Both the position numbers and the translations under genes were made by a program. Positions 13,401-25,000 of a stretch of DNA of 64,000 nt are shown here, in pieces. Source of the stretch: Anarhynchus alexandrinus (lineage: Eukaryota; Chordata; Aves; Charadriiformes; Charadriidae). Under the pieces are notes generated by a model, which saw nothing but the letters and a program-made list of their open reading frames with translations, searched no databases and was not told the DNA's origin. Where the stretch lies: positions 8,212,515 through 8,276,514 of the forward strand of contig VUYV01000003.1 of NCBI GenBank assembly GCA_008711295.1, given 5' to 3'. Positions within the stretch are counted from its first letter, which is position 1, and every line of letters begins with the position of its first letter.

Positions 13401-16400
13401 AGAAAACCAGTGTATCTAATGTTGTAAAATGTATCAGTCGCGTAGCCAAAGAATACATTTAGCTGACGCAGAATTTGTCATATAGCAATGCTGTAGCATC
13501 TGTCACAGCGCCTGATGATGAGAAAGTACTGCTAACAGCAACAGAAATTGAATCTGTGTCCCTTTCATGACAAATGTCACCTGAGTTAGCGATATGTGTG
13601 ATTTTGACTGAAAATCTGAAACTGGAAATGGATAATGGAGTTGTTTATTCTTTGGCACTTGGTGGAAAGTGCAGAGGTAACTGCTGTACTTTAAATCAAC
13701 TGTTGGTATTTTTTATATGATTAACAAGGATTTTAAGGTTCATGAGGAATGGCTGAGGCTGTTATCCCTGCATGGCACCATAAAAAGGATTTTATTTTTA
13801 ATCCCGTGAAGGGCACTGTGAATTGCTTTGGTGGCTTTGAAAAAAAAAATAACAGCTGTGGTGACTGACGGTTCTCCAGCCGGGGGAGGGGGGGAGTCAA
13901 CAGTTTTATTGGTTTACTTAAAAAGAAATATGGAGTGAACTTCCTACCTTTTCAACGAATGAGGTACCGAAAAGCCTCATGCAGGAAGGTACTAGTGCTG
14001 CCAGATGTCATGGAAGTTGTTAAAGTGATTAACCTTGTTAGAGCGAGGAACGGAGCTTTCAATGGCTATCACTCTGTCTCTGACACAAAAGTTGCTGAGA
14101 ACAGAGTTTGGGGATTGGTTTCTTCAAGTTAAAGTGTAAGAGGAGATATTTTGAGAAATGAGAAATATTTTGTCCTCTGAGAATTAAATGATAATTTTCA
14201 TGATGAAGCCTTCTGGGTCAATAAACTACCGCCAGACTTTATCAGCACAAATTGCGCAGTATTGTTGGTTTGTGTGATTTGGCATTTGCTTATAAAGTAA
14301 TTCTTACCTCAGGTTTCTTTTTAATAGAAATATTAAAGTTATTGGAAAATACAATGGGCAGAAGAGATTGTCTTCTTCCCAGTTATCAGATATATTTCTA
14401 CTAGAATAACAGATGAAAAATTAATTATCCATAGAAATTGTTAATGTAATTTGTTTTTTTGCTGTGGCTGGAGTAAAATACTAGCCCCCACACTTTTTCA
14501 TATATCACACGAATTGGGACATATAAGTCTGAGACAAGAATACTGTAGACCTTACAGCAGACAATTTTTTTAATGGATTCAGCAATTCTTGAAGTCAGAC
14601 CTGAAAGAGTAAAACAGGGTGTGATACCCAACAACATACATGTTTCCACAACCTGGCTTACACTATGAAGCAGGCAACTACTGTGGGATATGGGGTTGCA
14701 CATTCCAGCCTGGACATGGCTGAAATAGGGCATCACTTTTAGCCATAGGAATGGAGTAACAGTACAGTGAGTTGCAAAATCAACCCTTTATCATCCATCC
14801 CCCCAAAATTAGTTACATCCTGGAGGTAGAAGGAAAATGGCAGCAAACCTGGTTAATGGGAACTGCCTCCCAAATGTTCCCCACAAATTAGAGGAGTTTC
14901 CTTCAAAAAAAATTTGTTCATTTTCAAGCAAACCACTAGGTGGAAGAACTTCCTGTGCATTTTAAACTCAATAAAGTGAAGTAAAAGAGCAAAAATATAT
15001 TGATTTGTATCCTTTTACCTCCTGGGACCCCAGCAACAACTGTCAATGCGGATGTAGATAACATAATAAAGCAGAAAACTACTGAAGTAATCTTTTCACT
15101 GGAGTCCTTCTTACCCTGTTGGAAATAAATGTTTCTGTATTTTATTTGTTGCCTGTTTTTCCTGTCAGCATTTTGGAATGCTAACCGCCCTTTTAAATGA
15201 TTAGTTATAATGGGCCATTATGGGAAGAAATGGGGAAATGAAACCAAGCCAATATTCTTCCATGTTAATCCAATTTTATGTCAGTGGTCTTGATCTTTTG
15301 TCAGCTTAAGAGTCTTATTTTGGTTGCAGGCTATTGCAGTATTACAAAAAGATCATTTGGCTTTTCAGTATAGGTAATTTCTGTTCTAAAGGAATTCCCT
15401 CCACCTGGAGGAAATGTTGGTATAAATAAGACCAGACAAGTGATTGTGCCTTTCTTGAGAATTACTGGTGCTATAAATTTTAGCTAATCCCAGACCCAAG
15501 GAATCAGTGCTCTAAAGCTCCAGGCCTTTAAACACATGAATAGCTCTATTGAAAGCAGTGGCACTTTGTCTGTGCTTAAAGCTAAGCACCTGCATAAGTC
15601 TTTACAAGATCAGGATCTGAGGCAGAAATGTATTACCCTGGTAGCTCAAACACTTAATTTTGGATCTATAATGCTGGTATTGTTTGACCCTGTTGTCACA
15701 CTTGGGTTGTCCTACCTTTTCACTGTAAGACCCCCAAGAAGCACAACACAACTTTCATGTCTTGCCTCTTGATGCTATGGAGGAGGGTGTGGGCACTGTT
15801 TCAGTCAACCCTTGTTTTCTGCGTGTGAAAGGAACACCATATTCATCTCCTGCTTATCCCCAAAACTGGTAGACTCATGTTTATCGATGCAAACCGTACC
15901 TGGAAACATTATGGTTGCTCCCTTAATTCCAGAACATTGGTACTTTGCCTCCCTGCTAAAGGCAGCTGTTTATAATCACAATCAAACCACTCACCTGTTT
16001 CTATGCTGTATTGTTCCTGATGCAGTAGATGTTAAGAAAGACTGAGAGGTACTGTAGAAGTGTGAGTGTCAAGGAGTAGTAGCACTTTTGAGGAAAGCGG
16101 CAAAACTCAGCAGTCAGAGATTCTTCATGTTTGGGGTAAGTTGTTCAAGTGGATTTGGCTTTTGCTTATTTTTCTCATAATTGACTGTCTCTTTCTTACA
16201 TGGGTATACTTTCTGTTCAACAAGATAGTACTCTGGAGGTTTTTTTAATGAATTATATGCTGTCTTTTAACTAAAAGTATATGTGGAAGACCTTGTAAAG
16301 GAGGAAAAGGGCAGGTAAAGAGGACTAAGATCACTGACGTCTTGCTGTCTTGAAGAAGAGATGAGAGGGCAGAAAGAATGCTTTTCTCAGAATAGGATAC

Positions 16401-17048
16401 ATGTAGCACTAACTCTGCATCTGTTTCATGGAAGGATATTGCATGTCAGTGGCTGATGTGGGTATGTGATGGAAGACCCCCTAATATTGTTGTTTGAAAG
16501 AGACCCTAGCATGTGCCTGGGGTGCCCTTTGTGCTAGTCGTTCATGTACCAAACACTCTGGTGTTTCCATATGAATGAGGGACAGGTAGAGGCATATTTG
16601 TTACCAGCAGCACATGGGTACATTAGACTTGCTTCATATACGATTCCCTGCAGATCCTAGTAAAGTGCTGAGTGTAGAACAGTCCCAGTAAGCTACTACA
16701 GCCTGACAGAGATATCTGAAGCTGAAACTGATAACCTGTTCTGCTTGGTATTTTAGGAGTATGAACTGGAGAAGCAGCTGGTTGTTTGTTAAGTGATGTG
16801 TGGAAACTTTCTCTCTCTTTTTTTTTTTTAAATTACTCTGATGTTCTATACAGTCAAATTATGATTGATACAACCTAAATAATGTGGTGCTGTAATATTT
16901 CTGCAGTTGGTGGTGTTACCTCGCTTTAAGTTACCAGGCCATTTATTTCTACCTTAGCATGCTGTGTTTCTAAAGGCATTCGTAGATCATCTCCCAGACC
17001 ATGGTAGCAGCATCTGCATTTTTCCATTAAGTGTGAGACTGGCACCCA
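13401..17048. other. Non-coding stretch, no gene recognised
   Basis: No frame above about 105 codons occurs and none resembles a known protein. Apart from the ancient repeat near 15.55 kb the sequence appears unique and AT-rich, with a T run near 16,820. I see nothing else that can be supported. Confidence 0.55.
15540..15622 (+). repeat. Ancient sauropsid interspersed repeat relic
   Basis: The stretch carries, in order, a degraded TTGAAGTCAATGG-like word, GGCACTTTG, GTGCTTAAAGCTAAGCAC, GCATAAGTCTTTAC and GATCAGGATCTG. This ordered set matches an old repeat I recall as common in reptile and bird genomes, in which TGCTTAAAGTTAAGCAC and CATAAGT words precede a GGATC-G-GGCC end. The family name is uncertain. 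The mismatches suggest great age. Confidence 0.45.
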
Positions 17049-17112
17049 GGGCTGTCTGAGAGAGTTGGGATTATTCATCCTGGAGAAAAGAAGGATCCAG
17101 GGAGACCTACTA
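17049..17112 (+). mobile_element. CR1 LINE scrap from the 3' coding region, out of order
   Basis: About 60 bases closely match the region at 17,911-17,975 and the equivalent at about 56,985-57,045. They encode the CR1 C-terminal block seen elsewhere as [13 protein letters not shown], here changed to read FILEKRR. In a normal CR1 this block lies roughly 800 bases downstream of the reverse transcriptase sequence that follows it here, so it cannot be the upstream continuation of the 17.1-18.3 kb copy. It is either a scrap of a separate CR1 into which that copy inserted, or the product of a local rearrangement. Confidence 0.65.
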
Positions 17113-17117
17113 CAACA

Positions 17118-18307
17118 GGGTTACATCATTAATGGATAAGGGAAGAGCAACAAACATCATCTGCCTGGACTTGTGCAAATCACCATCCCTCACCATATCC
17201 TGGTCTCTAAATTGAAGAGACATGGATTTGGTGGATGGACCATGCAGTGGATAAGGAATTGGCTGGATGGTCACACTCAAAGAGTTGGGGTCAATGGCTC
17301 AATGTCCAAGTGGCGAGCAGTGATGAGTGGCGTTCCTCGGGGGTCTGTACTGGGACCGGTGCTGTTTAACATCTTTGTTGGAGACATGGCCTGGGAGATT
17401 GAGTGCACCCTCAGCAAGTTTGCAGGCAACACCAAGCTGTAGGGAGTTGTTGACGTGCTGGAGGAGAGGGATGCCATCCAGGGGGACCTGGACAGGCCTG
17501 AGAGGTGTGCCCATGTGAATCTCATGAAGTTCAACAAGGCCAAGTGCAAGGTCCTGCACATGGGTTGGGGCAATCCCAAGCACAAACGCAGGCTGGGGGA
17601 TGAAGGGATTGATGGCAGCCCTGCTGAGAAGGACTTGAGGGTGTTGATTGATGAGAAGCTCAACATGACCCAGCAATGTGTGCTTGCAGCCCAGAAAGCC
17701 AACTGTATTCTGGGCTGCATCAAAAGAAGCATGGCCAGCAGGTCAAGGGAGGTGATTCTGCCCCTCTACTCTGCTCTGGTGAGACCCCACCTGGAATACT
17801 GCGTCCAGCTCTGGAGCCCCCAACATAAGAAAGGTACAGACCTGTTGGAGCAGGTCCAGAGGAGGGCCATGAGGATGATTGGGGGCTGGAGCACCTGTCC
17901 TGCAGGGATAGGCTGAGAGACTTGGGATTATTCAGCCTGGAGAAGAGAAGGCTCCTGGGAGACCTCATAGCAGTCTCTCAGTACTTAAATGGGGCTTATG
18001 AGAAAGATGGGGACACACTTTTCAACAGGCCCTGTTGCAATAGGACAAAGGGTAGTGGTTTTAAACTAAAAGAGAGTAGATTTAGACCAGATAGAAAGAA
18101 GACATTTTTTACAATGAGGTTGGTGAAACACTGGAACAGGTTTCGCAGAGAGGTGGTAGATGTCCCATCCCTGGAAACATTCAAGGTCATGTTGGATGGG
18201 GCTCTGAGCAACCTGATCTAGTTGCAGATGTCCCTGCTCACTGTGGGGGAGGTTGGGCTGGATGACCTTTCAATGTCCCTTCCAACCCAAACTATTCCAT
18301 GATTCTC
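17118..18307 (+). mobile_element. CR1 LINE, 5'-truncated copy (copy A)
   Basis: CR1 is an avian and reptilian non-LTR retrotransposon. This copy begins inside the reverse transcriptase domain and runs through the C-terminal region to a short 3' UTR. The 3' end shows the CR1 hallmark: GGTTGGGCTGGATGACC, then CCCTTCCAACCC, then an ATTCCATGATTCT octamer-type tail. It is very close in sequence to the copy at 56.0-57.4 kb, so both belong to one subfamily. Upstream endonuclease and ORF1 regions are missing, as is usual for CR1 5' truncation. No clear target duplication was seen. Confidence 0.9.
17126..18221 (+). pseudogene. CR1 ORF2 reverse transcriptase remnant (copy A)
   Basis: The decayed end of the CR1 ORF2 polyprotein, which copies element RNA into DNA at the target site. 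The first catalytic block is damaged: LDLCK is followed directly by PSLT instead of the usual AFDTVPHN, which implies a small deletion near 17,180. Motif B is kept ([11 protein letters not shown]). Motif C, normally FADD, reads FAGN at 17,419-17,430, so both catalytic aspartates are lost. An in-frame TAG at 17,440-17,442 follows; the same frame then runs on to 17,916. A one-base loss near 17,880 shifts the frame, and the C-terminal block LFSLEKRR resumes at 17,922 in another frame, ending at 18,221. It cannot be functional. Confidence 0.85.
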
Positions 18308-21300
18308 TGACTTGGAGGGGAAAAACCTTTCTGCAATGATGAACACAGTCATTGTAGGACTAAGGAGGGAGCCAGGGTAGCAGGTAGTGGCCTTTTGGGT
18401 AACAGGGTTTCTTGGAAGCAATGATTTGGAGTAGAGGGCCCTGAGGACAAGCTGTAATGGGCAGTTCAAGAACCAGTTGTGACTTCAGTTAATGCTTTGA
18501 CCTGACCAGACTCAGGAGTCTGTGGCATAGCCATGCTGATTACAGCCTCTCAGCAGAAAAATTCCAGAATAACTAGTGACTTTAGCTGCTTCAAAATACC
18601 CAGCTTGAGTCTCATAAGTGGGCTTCATTTTCCAAAAGTCCTGAGCATTCAGCCTCTGAACACTGGGATTCAATTTGTAATGTATCAATTTGGCTCTTCA
18701 GTCTGTGGGGTTAAATATTTTTTTTCCTCTTTTTTTTTTTTTCAAAAATTGGAAAGTTTTTGAAACCTTAGCCTTCAATCTTAGTAACTTCTGAACCATC
18801 TCCTATGTGAAGAAAGGAGATAAATTATTATGGGCTCGTTTGAGGTTTTGCAGTACTTTAACTGCTCACAGGCTGACCCACAGCATTTGCCTTGAAATAC
18901 AGGGGCTGGTTCAGAGCTTTCTCACGGAGCCGGAGTCACGTTCCTGTCTGGAGTGAGTGAGCAGAGTGTGCAGAGGGATGTTCTTTACCTGTGGATTAGA
19001 ATATCTGGATTTCTGGCTGCTGGTGCCTTCAATCTTTTTGCATGTCACTTTTGTGCAAACACTTGAATTATTTGATTTACCAGTAGTGCTGTACATAAGA
19101 AGTGAATTCAGAACCAGAAGTGCTTGTTTAGGGTGGTTTAAATCAGTATACAACAAAATAATTCGTAGCCTTGCTTGTTACTTGTTACATGTCCCTTTTC
19201 CGTAATTTTCATCCTGGCCTTTCTTTGCCTCCATCCATCCAGTGCCTCCCTGTGCTCACTCAGACTAAGAGCTCTGTTCAAGTACTGTATCTTAATATTT
19301 CTCTCTTCTCTGGGGAAAAATCAATGATGGGGAAAAGTACAGCAGCAGGGAGCTGACCTGGCTGTACTTCAAACCAGTGATGTCCATGATAAGAATCTGT
19401 TGAACTGTGTTTTAATCGAGCTTAAGAACATAAGTATAACTGCAAAAATGATAGATTTGTTTAATTATAATGTGTCCCAGTAGATTCAATCTTATCCGGA
19501 ATGCTTAGGCAGGATGAAAGCACCTTGTGAAGGATGAACGCTACAGTATCCAAGTGCGTAAATCTTCTTATTAATCACTTCCATAATACAGTGGCAACAC
19601 ATACATGCAAATATTTGGTTAGAATTTTAAATTGTTACAGTAAAACTGGCTTCCGTGAGCAGAATTCCCAAAATTCTAAAGCCTGTAAAACAGGGTGAGG
19701 GATACAGGGAAATGCATGTGTTAGAACAGCTGTTAGTGTATGGGTTGTGTTAATCATTTGGGACATATAAATCCATCTGTAGTCACTGTCCTGCAACTCA
19801 GATGGATGGGGAACTGCCTAATGGCTGCACTTGTCTCTCTACAAATTTCTACATAAGCAACCACGATCCTGCTGCTGAAGCAGGCAGTAAGTTTGTGGGA
19901 GGGTTAGGTTCAGCCCCTTCCTTGGAGTCAGGCAAGGACGTTAAGCTGATTGTTTTGCCTCTATAGCTTTGTTTTAAAAATCCACCTGCAGAGTGAAGAA
20001 CCATTCAGATCCCCTCATGGTCCCTTCTGTGGTAGGTTCCTCATTGCTAGAAGCCTGATCCAAGGGGACTGTCATCTTCATCCTCCTCAGCAAATCAATA
20101 TTTTCTAATGAATTCAGGTGCCACCAAGTACATCTTTTACGTACCAAGGTACGAATCAAAAGCAGCAGCATTAAAATAGATGCTTAAGGTAAACTCTGAC
20201 ATGGTATGTCATAGCTGGGATGGATAAGACACAGATTTGAATGACCTGAATCTCCTCCTGCCCTCATTTATCCAGAAATGTACAGATTATCTCAATACAT
20301 AGGGCTGTTAAAAGATGTATATTCATGTTATTTTGGGGGTGTCATACTTTCAGATGCTGTAGAGGAAGGCGCAAGGGTTTTCCTATGCATGTTTGGGACT
20401 TGCAAACACCTGTTCTATATGATTCTCACGGCTACATTGGTGCTCAAAGGATTTGGTACAATGCTCTGTTTCCATGTCTCCAAACAGAGCTGCCAAATCT
20501 CTGGAAATCCTAAATGTGATAGCTATGCAGCCAGTCACCAATTTGATGGCTGGTCCATGTAGTCACAGTGAAGTTGCTGCCTTCAGAAATCCTGTGGCCA
20601 TTGAGGTGGAAATCTCCATGTTACACTCTGTGGAGGATATTTTGCTACCCTTTCAGGAAAGGAGCCACATACATTTTCACTGGGTTGTTGGTAGGCGAAG
20701 CTAAACCCTGAAGCTGCGACTTGGCATAACTCCTTCAGTTGACAGACAGGAATGCTGCACTGTCAAGTTTATAGTTGGAGGGAAGGAAAATTTATATTTC
20801 ACCCCAACAATTGTCTACAGTTTCCTTGTGAATGACACCAACATGATCTCTGAAGACAGAAAAAGTGTTAACAGTTACCACAATGAACTGGGGTTTGTCT
20901 GCTTTCTGCTCACTCTGCATTGCATCCCTCTGTTTCGCTTTTGGTGGCAAGCTTTTTTTTTTTTTTTCCCCAGAATAAAACCTAGGTTTGGTCAATTCAG
21001 ATTATTGGGATTCCGGTTCTGTGGATTCTATTCACATTCTGCATTAAGAACAAAACAAAAAAGAAAAAAATCAATCTTCACACAAAGGCACTTGTTGCTG
21101 GATGCTGTCTTTGCTTCACCCACTTTCTAGCTGTGTGAAAGGAATTAATGAGGCACAGATCACAAGCTGATGTTTGTAGTTGTTGAAGGGCTTTTTTCTT
21201 TTGCTTAACTCAACTAAATAAGGACCGTTAAAGCTCTGCTAATTTCTTAATATTAAAACTGCACTTAAAAGTATTTTCTCATTAATCTGCTACAAGCCAT

Positions 21301-24300
21301 AAAATGTAATATTTTCACCATGACTATGGTGAAAATGGCCATGAAACTTGTCAGCTTTGTCCCAGGCATATACACTCTTGTAATAATGTATGTTAGCCTC
21401 CTAAAATACTTCTGTTTTCTATTTAATTTGCATGCATGAATTATTAGACCAGTTTTGGTTATCAGTAAATTACTTTTTTTTTTTATGGGAGTGACGCACA
21501 CGGTGAGGCCCTGTGTATCCTGTGACCTAAAAGTCATTCTGCCAGAGATGTTTAACTGTTTTCTAACTGCCTCATTTTTAAGTGCGAATGACCTTTATAA
21601 AAGGTGCTGAAATGACAGTGCTGAAGAATGGAGCCCTATTAATCTCTCGAGGTGACTTTAGCATAGGCAAGAGATAGCAAAGGTACAGCCAGCTCGCGTA
21701 GCACTGCGATGGCAGGACGGGCAAATGTATCACTGGCAGAATGCGCAAAAGGCAAGTATCAGCTGTGGCAGGAGGTTCGGCTGTGGGTTTAGCCAAAACT
21801 GATGTTCTGTGTGAGGTCAAAATACATAAAGCATTTTCCATTCCAGCAGCAGACAGACCAAAGTGAGGTTGAAAGTTTTTGAGTATTGTTCCCAATCTAC
21901 TGGTGCATCTGGTCCTTAAATTTTTTCTCAGTTTGAGCTCCTGAAATGCTCTTAATTCACTGGGTTCAAGATAGAAAAATCAGATCCACCCACAGATGCC
22001 ACACCAGTTTGAGGTTTTGGCAGGTGGAGAATTGCATCTCCCTTTCAGGTCTTTCTGGCTTGGACACTGTCAACATGGCAGAAACGTTGCTGCTCTGAAG
22101 GGGCCATGCTAGCCAGTATCTGCAGTTTGAGGTCTGTGTCTCTCGGGCAGAAAATGTGTGATGTAGGCATCATCAGGCCTAGGCTTTGAAGTATTCAGTG
22201 GGAAACTGAAAGCGCTGAAAGAAATTGTCCTTTATCATGATCACTGGAAAACACAGATGTCAGCAAAGAAGTTCACAGTGCTGGGCATATAGTTCTCTCA
22301 TCCTGTCTCTTTGCACTATTTAAATGGTTGTTGCACTGAAGTGTACCAAAATCCGGTGCTTCGTGCTATTTTTTTTCTATCCTTTGAGTCAGCTCACTAG
22401 ACTTAGACGGGCTGTAAGAACCTGTCTGTTTTCTAGCTGAACAATGGAGGCTTAGAAGGCTGGAGATCAGCCTTGACAGGCAAATGTTTGTGTTTGATAT
22501 CTGACACAGAGAAATCATCCAAAAAGGGTGGAGAAAATAAGTACTGAGATAAAACATATCTAAAAAAAATCCAACAGTGTAGGTTTTGACTGAATTGGAA
22601 ATTTGAGAAGAAATGTTTTTCTTCTTCCCTCTACTTCTTGCATCTTCATGACCCAGGAAGTAACAAAGTCATTTGGTGATCACGCTTTTAGTTTAAAACA
22701 TCTAGCCAAAGAAGTTGTATGGATTTGGAGTAACTGTAGGGCTCGCTAGGGGAAGTGCACTGCGCCTGCTGCCGTTGCCTTGCACCCAGGCAGGTTTAGC
22801 CAGCGCTGACATTGCACAGGACCTTTGAAGGCCTTTAATGTGCCTAATGTGCCTTTGAAGCACGTTATTCCAAGGGTCCGTCACTGCTGGCACTTCATAC
22901 ATGGCTATACGCTTATTTTTATTTTTATACAGATATGTATTTAAGTCGGTTTCTAAACAACATTGAGAAGATCATGTAGTCTTTTGTACCTACATTTCCC
23001 CCCTCCCCATTTCAAAATGAGAATTATACTATCATTGCAACGTTATTTATCTAGTACTTTTTGCACTCCTCAGAAGGAATTTTAATATGTAGAGTACACT
23101 TTTTCTGCTTCCAGCTATTTTTCTGCTGAGTATCAGCATTGCTGTATACTGCTGTCTCATGGGCTAAGAGACCAGCTTTCATTCCTAAAAAGGCAATGCC
23201 TTCTGGTTTCATATGCGTGTGCATGTTGGTGGATATGCAATAGAGAATGCTGATGTATGGGGGAAGCTTGGACCATTTGGTACTGTTGAAATTGCTGTAA
23301 GAGGAGCTCTCCTGTTTAGCATTGTTGTGCTTCCTCATTCTCTGTTCATTTGCTTGTTTAAATATTTTATTCCACTTCTAGTTGAAACAGCAGGATAGGA
23401 AGTACCTTGAGGCAGAAGGAAAGGTATTACTTTGTTTTACGGTTTATTGTTCTGCAGGGGAACTTGAAAATACGAAGTAGTACACAACCCATGAACTGAA
23501 AGCCTACATAGCTATGTTAGATTTTTGTTGCTTGTTTCCATGTAGAAGGGGAGGCTGAAAATGATTCGTTAAACAGAAAACAGAAGAGAACTATGACAAA
23601 TGTATGATGTCTCAAGTACTCTCAGAAATAGATTTGGAATTCTCTGGTGAGGAAGATATTACGTTATTGGACAAGGCTAATAAATTTATCTTAAGCTTTT
23701 TTTTGACAGTCTTCAGCTCTCCGGCTGTATATATGCAATGCTTAACCTACAGAAGTCAAATGTACTAATGTCTTAGCTGCTCCTTAAAGCCCAAAGGAAG
23801 AGAACTGGTGCAAGTCTAGGCCATAAGACATTTTGATGCATCATCTGTAGTAAGGTGCTCATGTCCTCAAAAAAAAAAAAAAAGTTTGGAAGTATGCATT
23901 TGTTTTGTTCTGGTGCTTAATGCTTTGAACAGATCCTTGGCTGATGCACTTTCCAAATGCTGTGCATTAAATGTAATGCAAGAACTCCTTCACTTATTAT
24001 TAAGTATTTCTATATGGTAGGTACTTTTACTATGGTTCTGACAGTTGTTCTTCATCCTCTTTGTCTTCTTTCTTTACATAATCAAAGACAACCACTGCTC
24101 CATTTCTAATATATGTTGAAATGTGATGAAAAAGCTATCTTCCTTTTTTCTGCATAATTCTGAGCAAAAATCCATCATTATAAAACTTCCACCAGAAAGC
24201 TAAATATCAGGTCTTCTAAATTTCCCAGAGGAAAATATTTTTATCCTTAACAAATCCTTATTTTTCACATAGCTCTTGAATAGATTACACAAATTGAAGA

Positions 24301-24795
24301 TGTACACACAAACTCTCAAACTAGTCCAAAAAAGAATCCTAACAAACAGCAATTTCAATAGCCCAATTATTTCTAAATTTCCTTTGGCTGTGAAGTAAAA
24401 TGTCTGCTTTATTTCCTTGAGCCTTGGTTGCAGTGAGATTAAACAACAAATGTTGAATTGAGCTGTAGACTAGTGCTGGAAGCAGTGTCTCTGTCCTGGG
24501 AGACTCTTTCAGGATTTTGAAAATTGTTTCCTTAAGTTGCTCACAGAGAAAGGAGGAATGTTGCTTGCATCTTCTCCTCCTTATCCTTGCCCCCGGTTAT
24601 ACCAATAGAAGTAACCAACGCACCTACTTGGAGTGCAGGAAGCAACAAGCCATTTAAACCAAGCAGGCCATCTGGATTTTGGTGGGAAAACAACCCCTCT
24701 GTTACCAATCTCCCTCCACCCCTTCCTTTTGTCATCCCTCTCCCCCAGGTAGCTCTATTGTCAAAGACAGAAAAATTGCTGTTCTGTCTTAGCAA
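18308..24795. other. Non-coding stretch, no gene recognised
   Basis: No recognisable coding sequence, RNA gene or large repeat. Frames stay under about 110 codons and lack domains. T runs occur near 18,730 and 20,955, an A run near 23,870, and a small AATGTGCCT tandem duplication at about 22,837-22,854. A perfect hairpin at 21.3 kb is listed separately. Confidence 0.55.
21311..21336. repeat. Perfect 26-base hairpin, 11-bp stem
   Basis: ATTTTCACCAT at 21,311-21,321 is exactly complementary to ATGGTGAAAAT at 21,326-21,336 around a four-base GACT loop. Neighbouring bases do not extend the stem. Function is unknown. It could be a palindromic protein-binding site or a fragment of a fold-back element. 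Confidence 0.6.
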
Positions 24796-25000
24796 CAGAA
24801 TCATAGGATCATAGAACATCTCAGGTTGGAAGGGACCCATAAGGATCATCGAGTCAAACTCCCTGCTCCTTGCAGGACTACCTAAAACTAAACCATATGA
24901 CTAAGAGCATTGTCCAGATGGTCCTCGAACTCTGACAGGCTTGGTGCCATGACCATTTCCCTGTGGAGTCTGTTCCAGTGACTGACCATCATCTCAGTGA
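24796..25000 (-). mobile_element. Older CR1 LINE, 3' part (split by a nested CR1)
   Basis: Read on the minus strand this encodes FFTEMMVSHWNRLHREM and SEFEDHLDNAL, the extreme C-terminus of CR1 ORF2, followed by a 3' UTR and a tail with TTCTATGATCCTATGATTCT. It is the direct continuation of the segment at 26.2-27.3 kb: that piece stops after the residues LDIRK, and this one resumes with FFTE, exactly as in an uninterrupted CR1. The two pieces are therefore one older element separated by the younger insertion between them. Confidence 0.85.

Noticed and set aside
17277..17732. 151-codon minus-strand frame and its 125-codon neighbour as antisense genes
   Set aside because: They are antisense shadows of the CR1 reverse transcriptase region.
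24587..24814. 75-codon proline-rich plus-strand frame as an exon
   Set aside because: No splice-site support recognised, no known domain, and its 3' end overlaps the tail of the older CR1.
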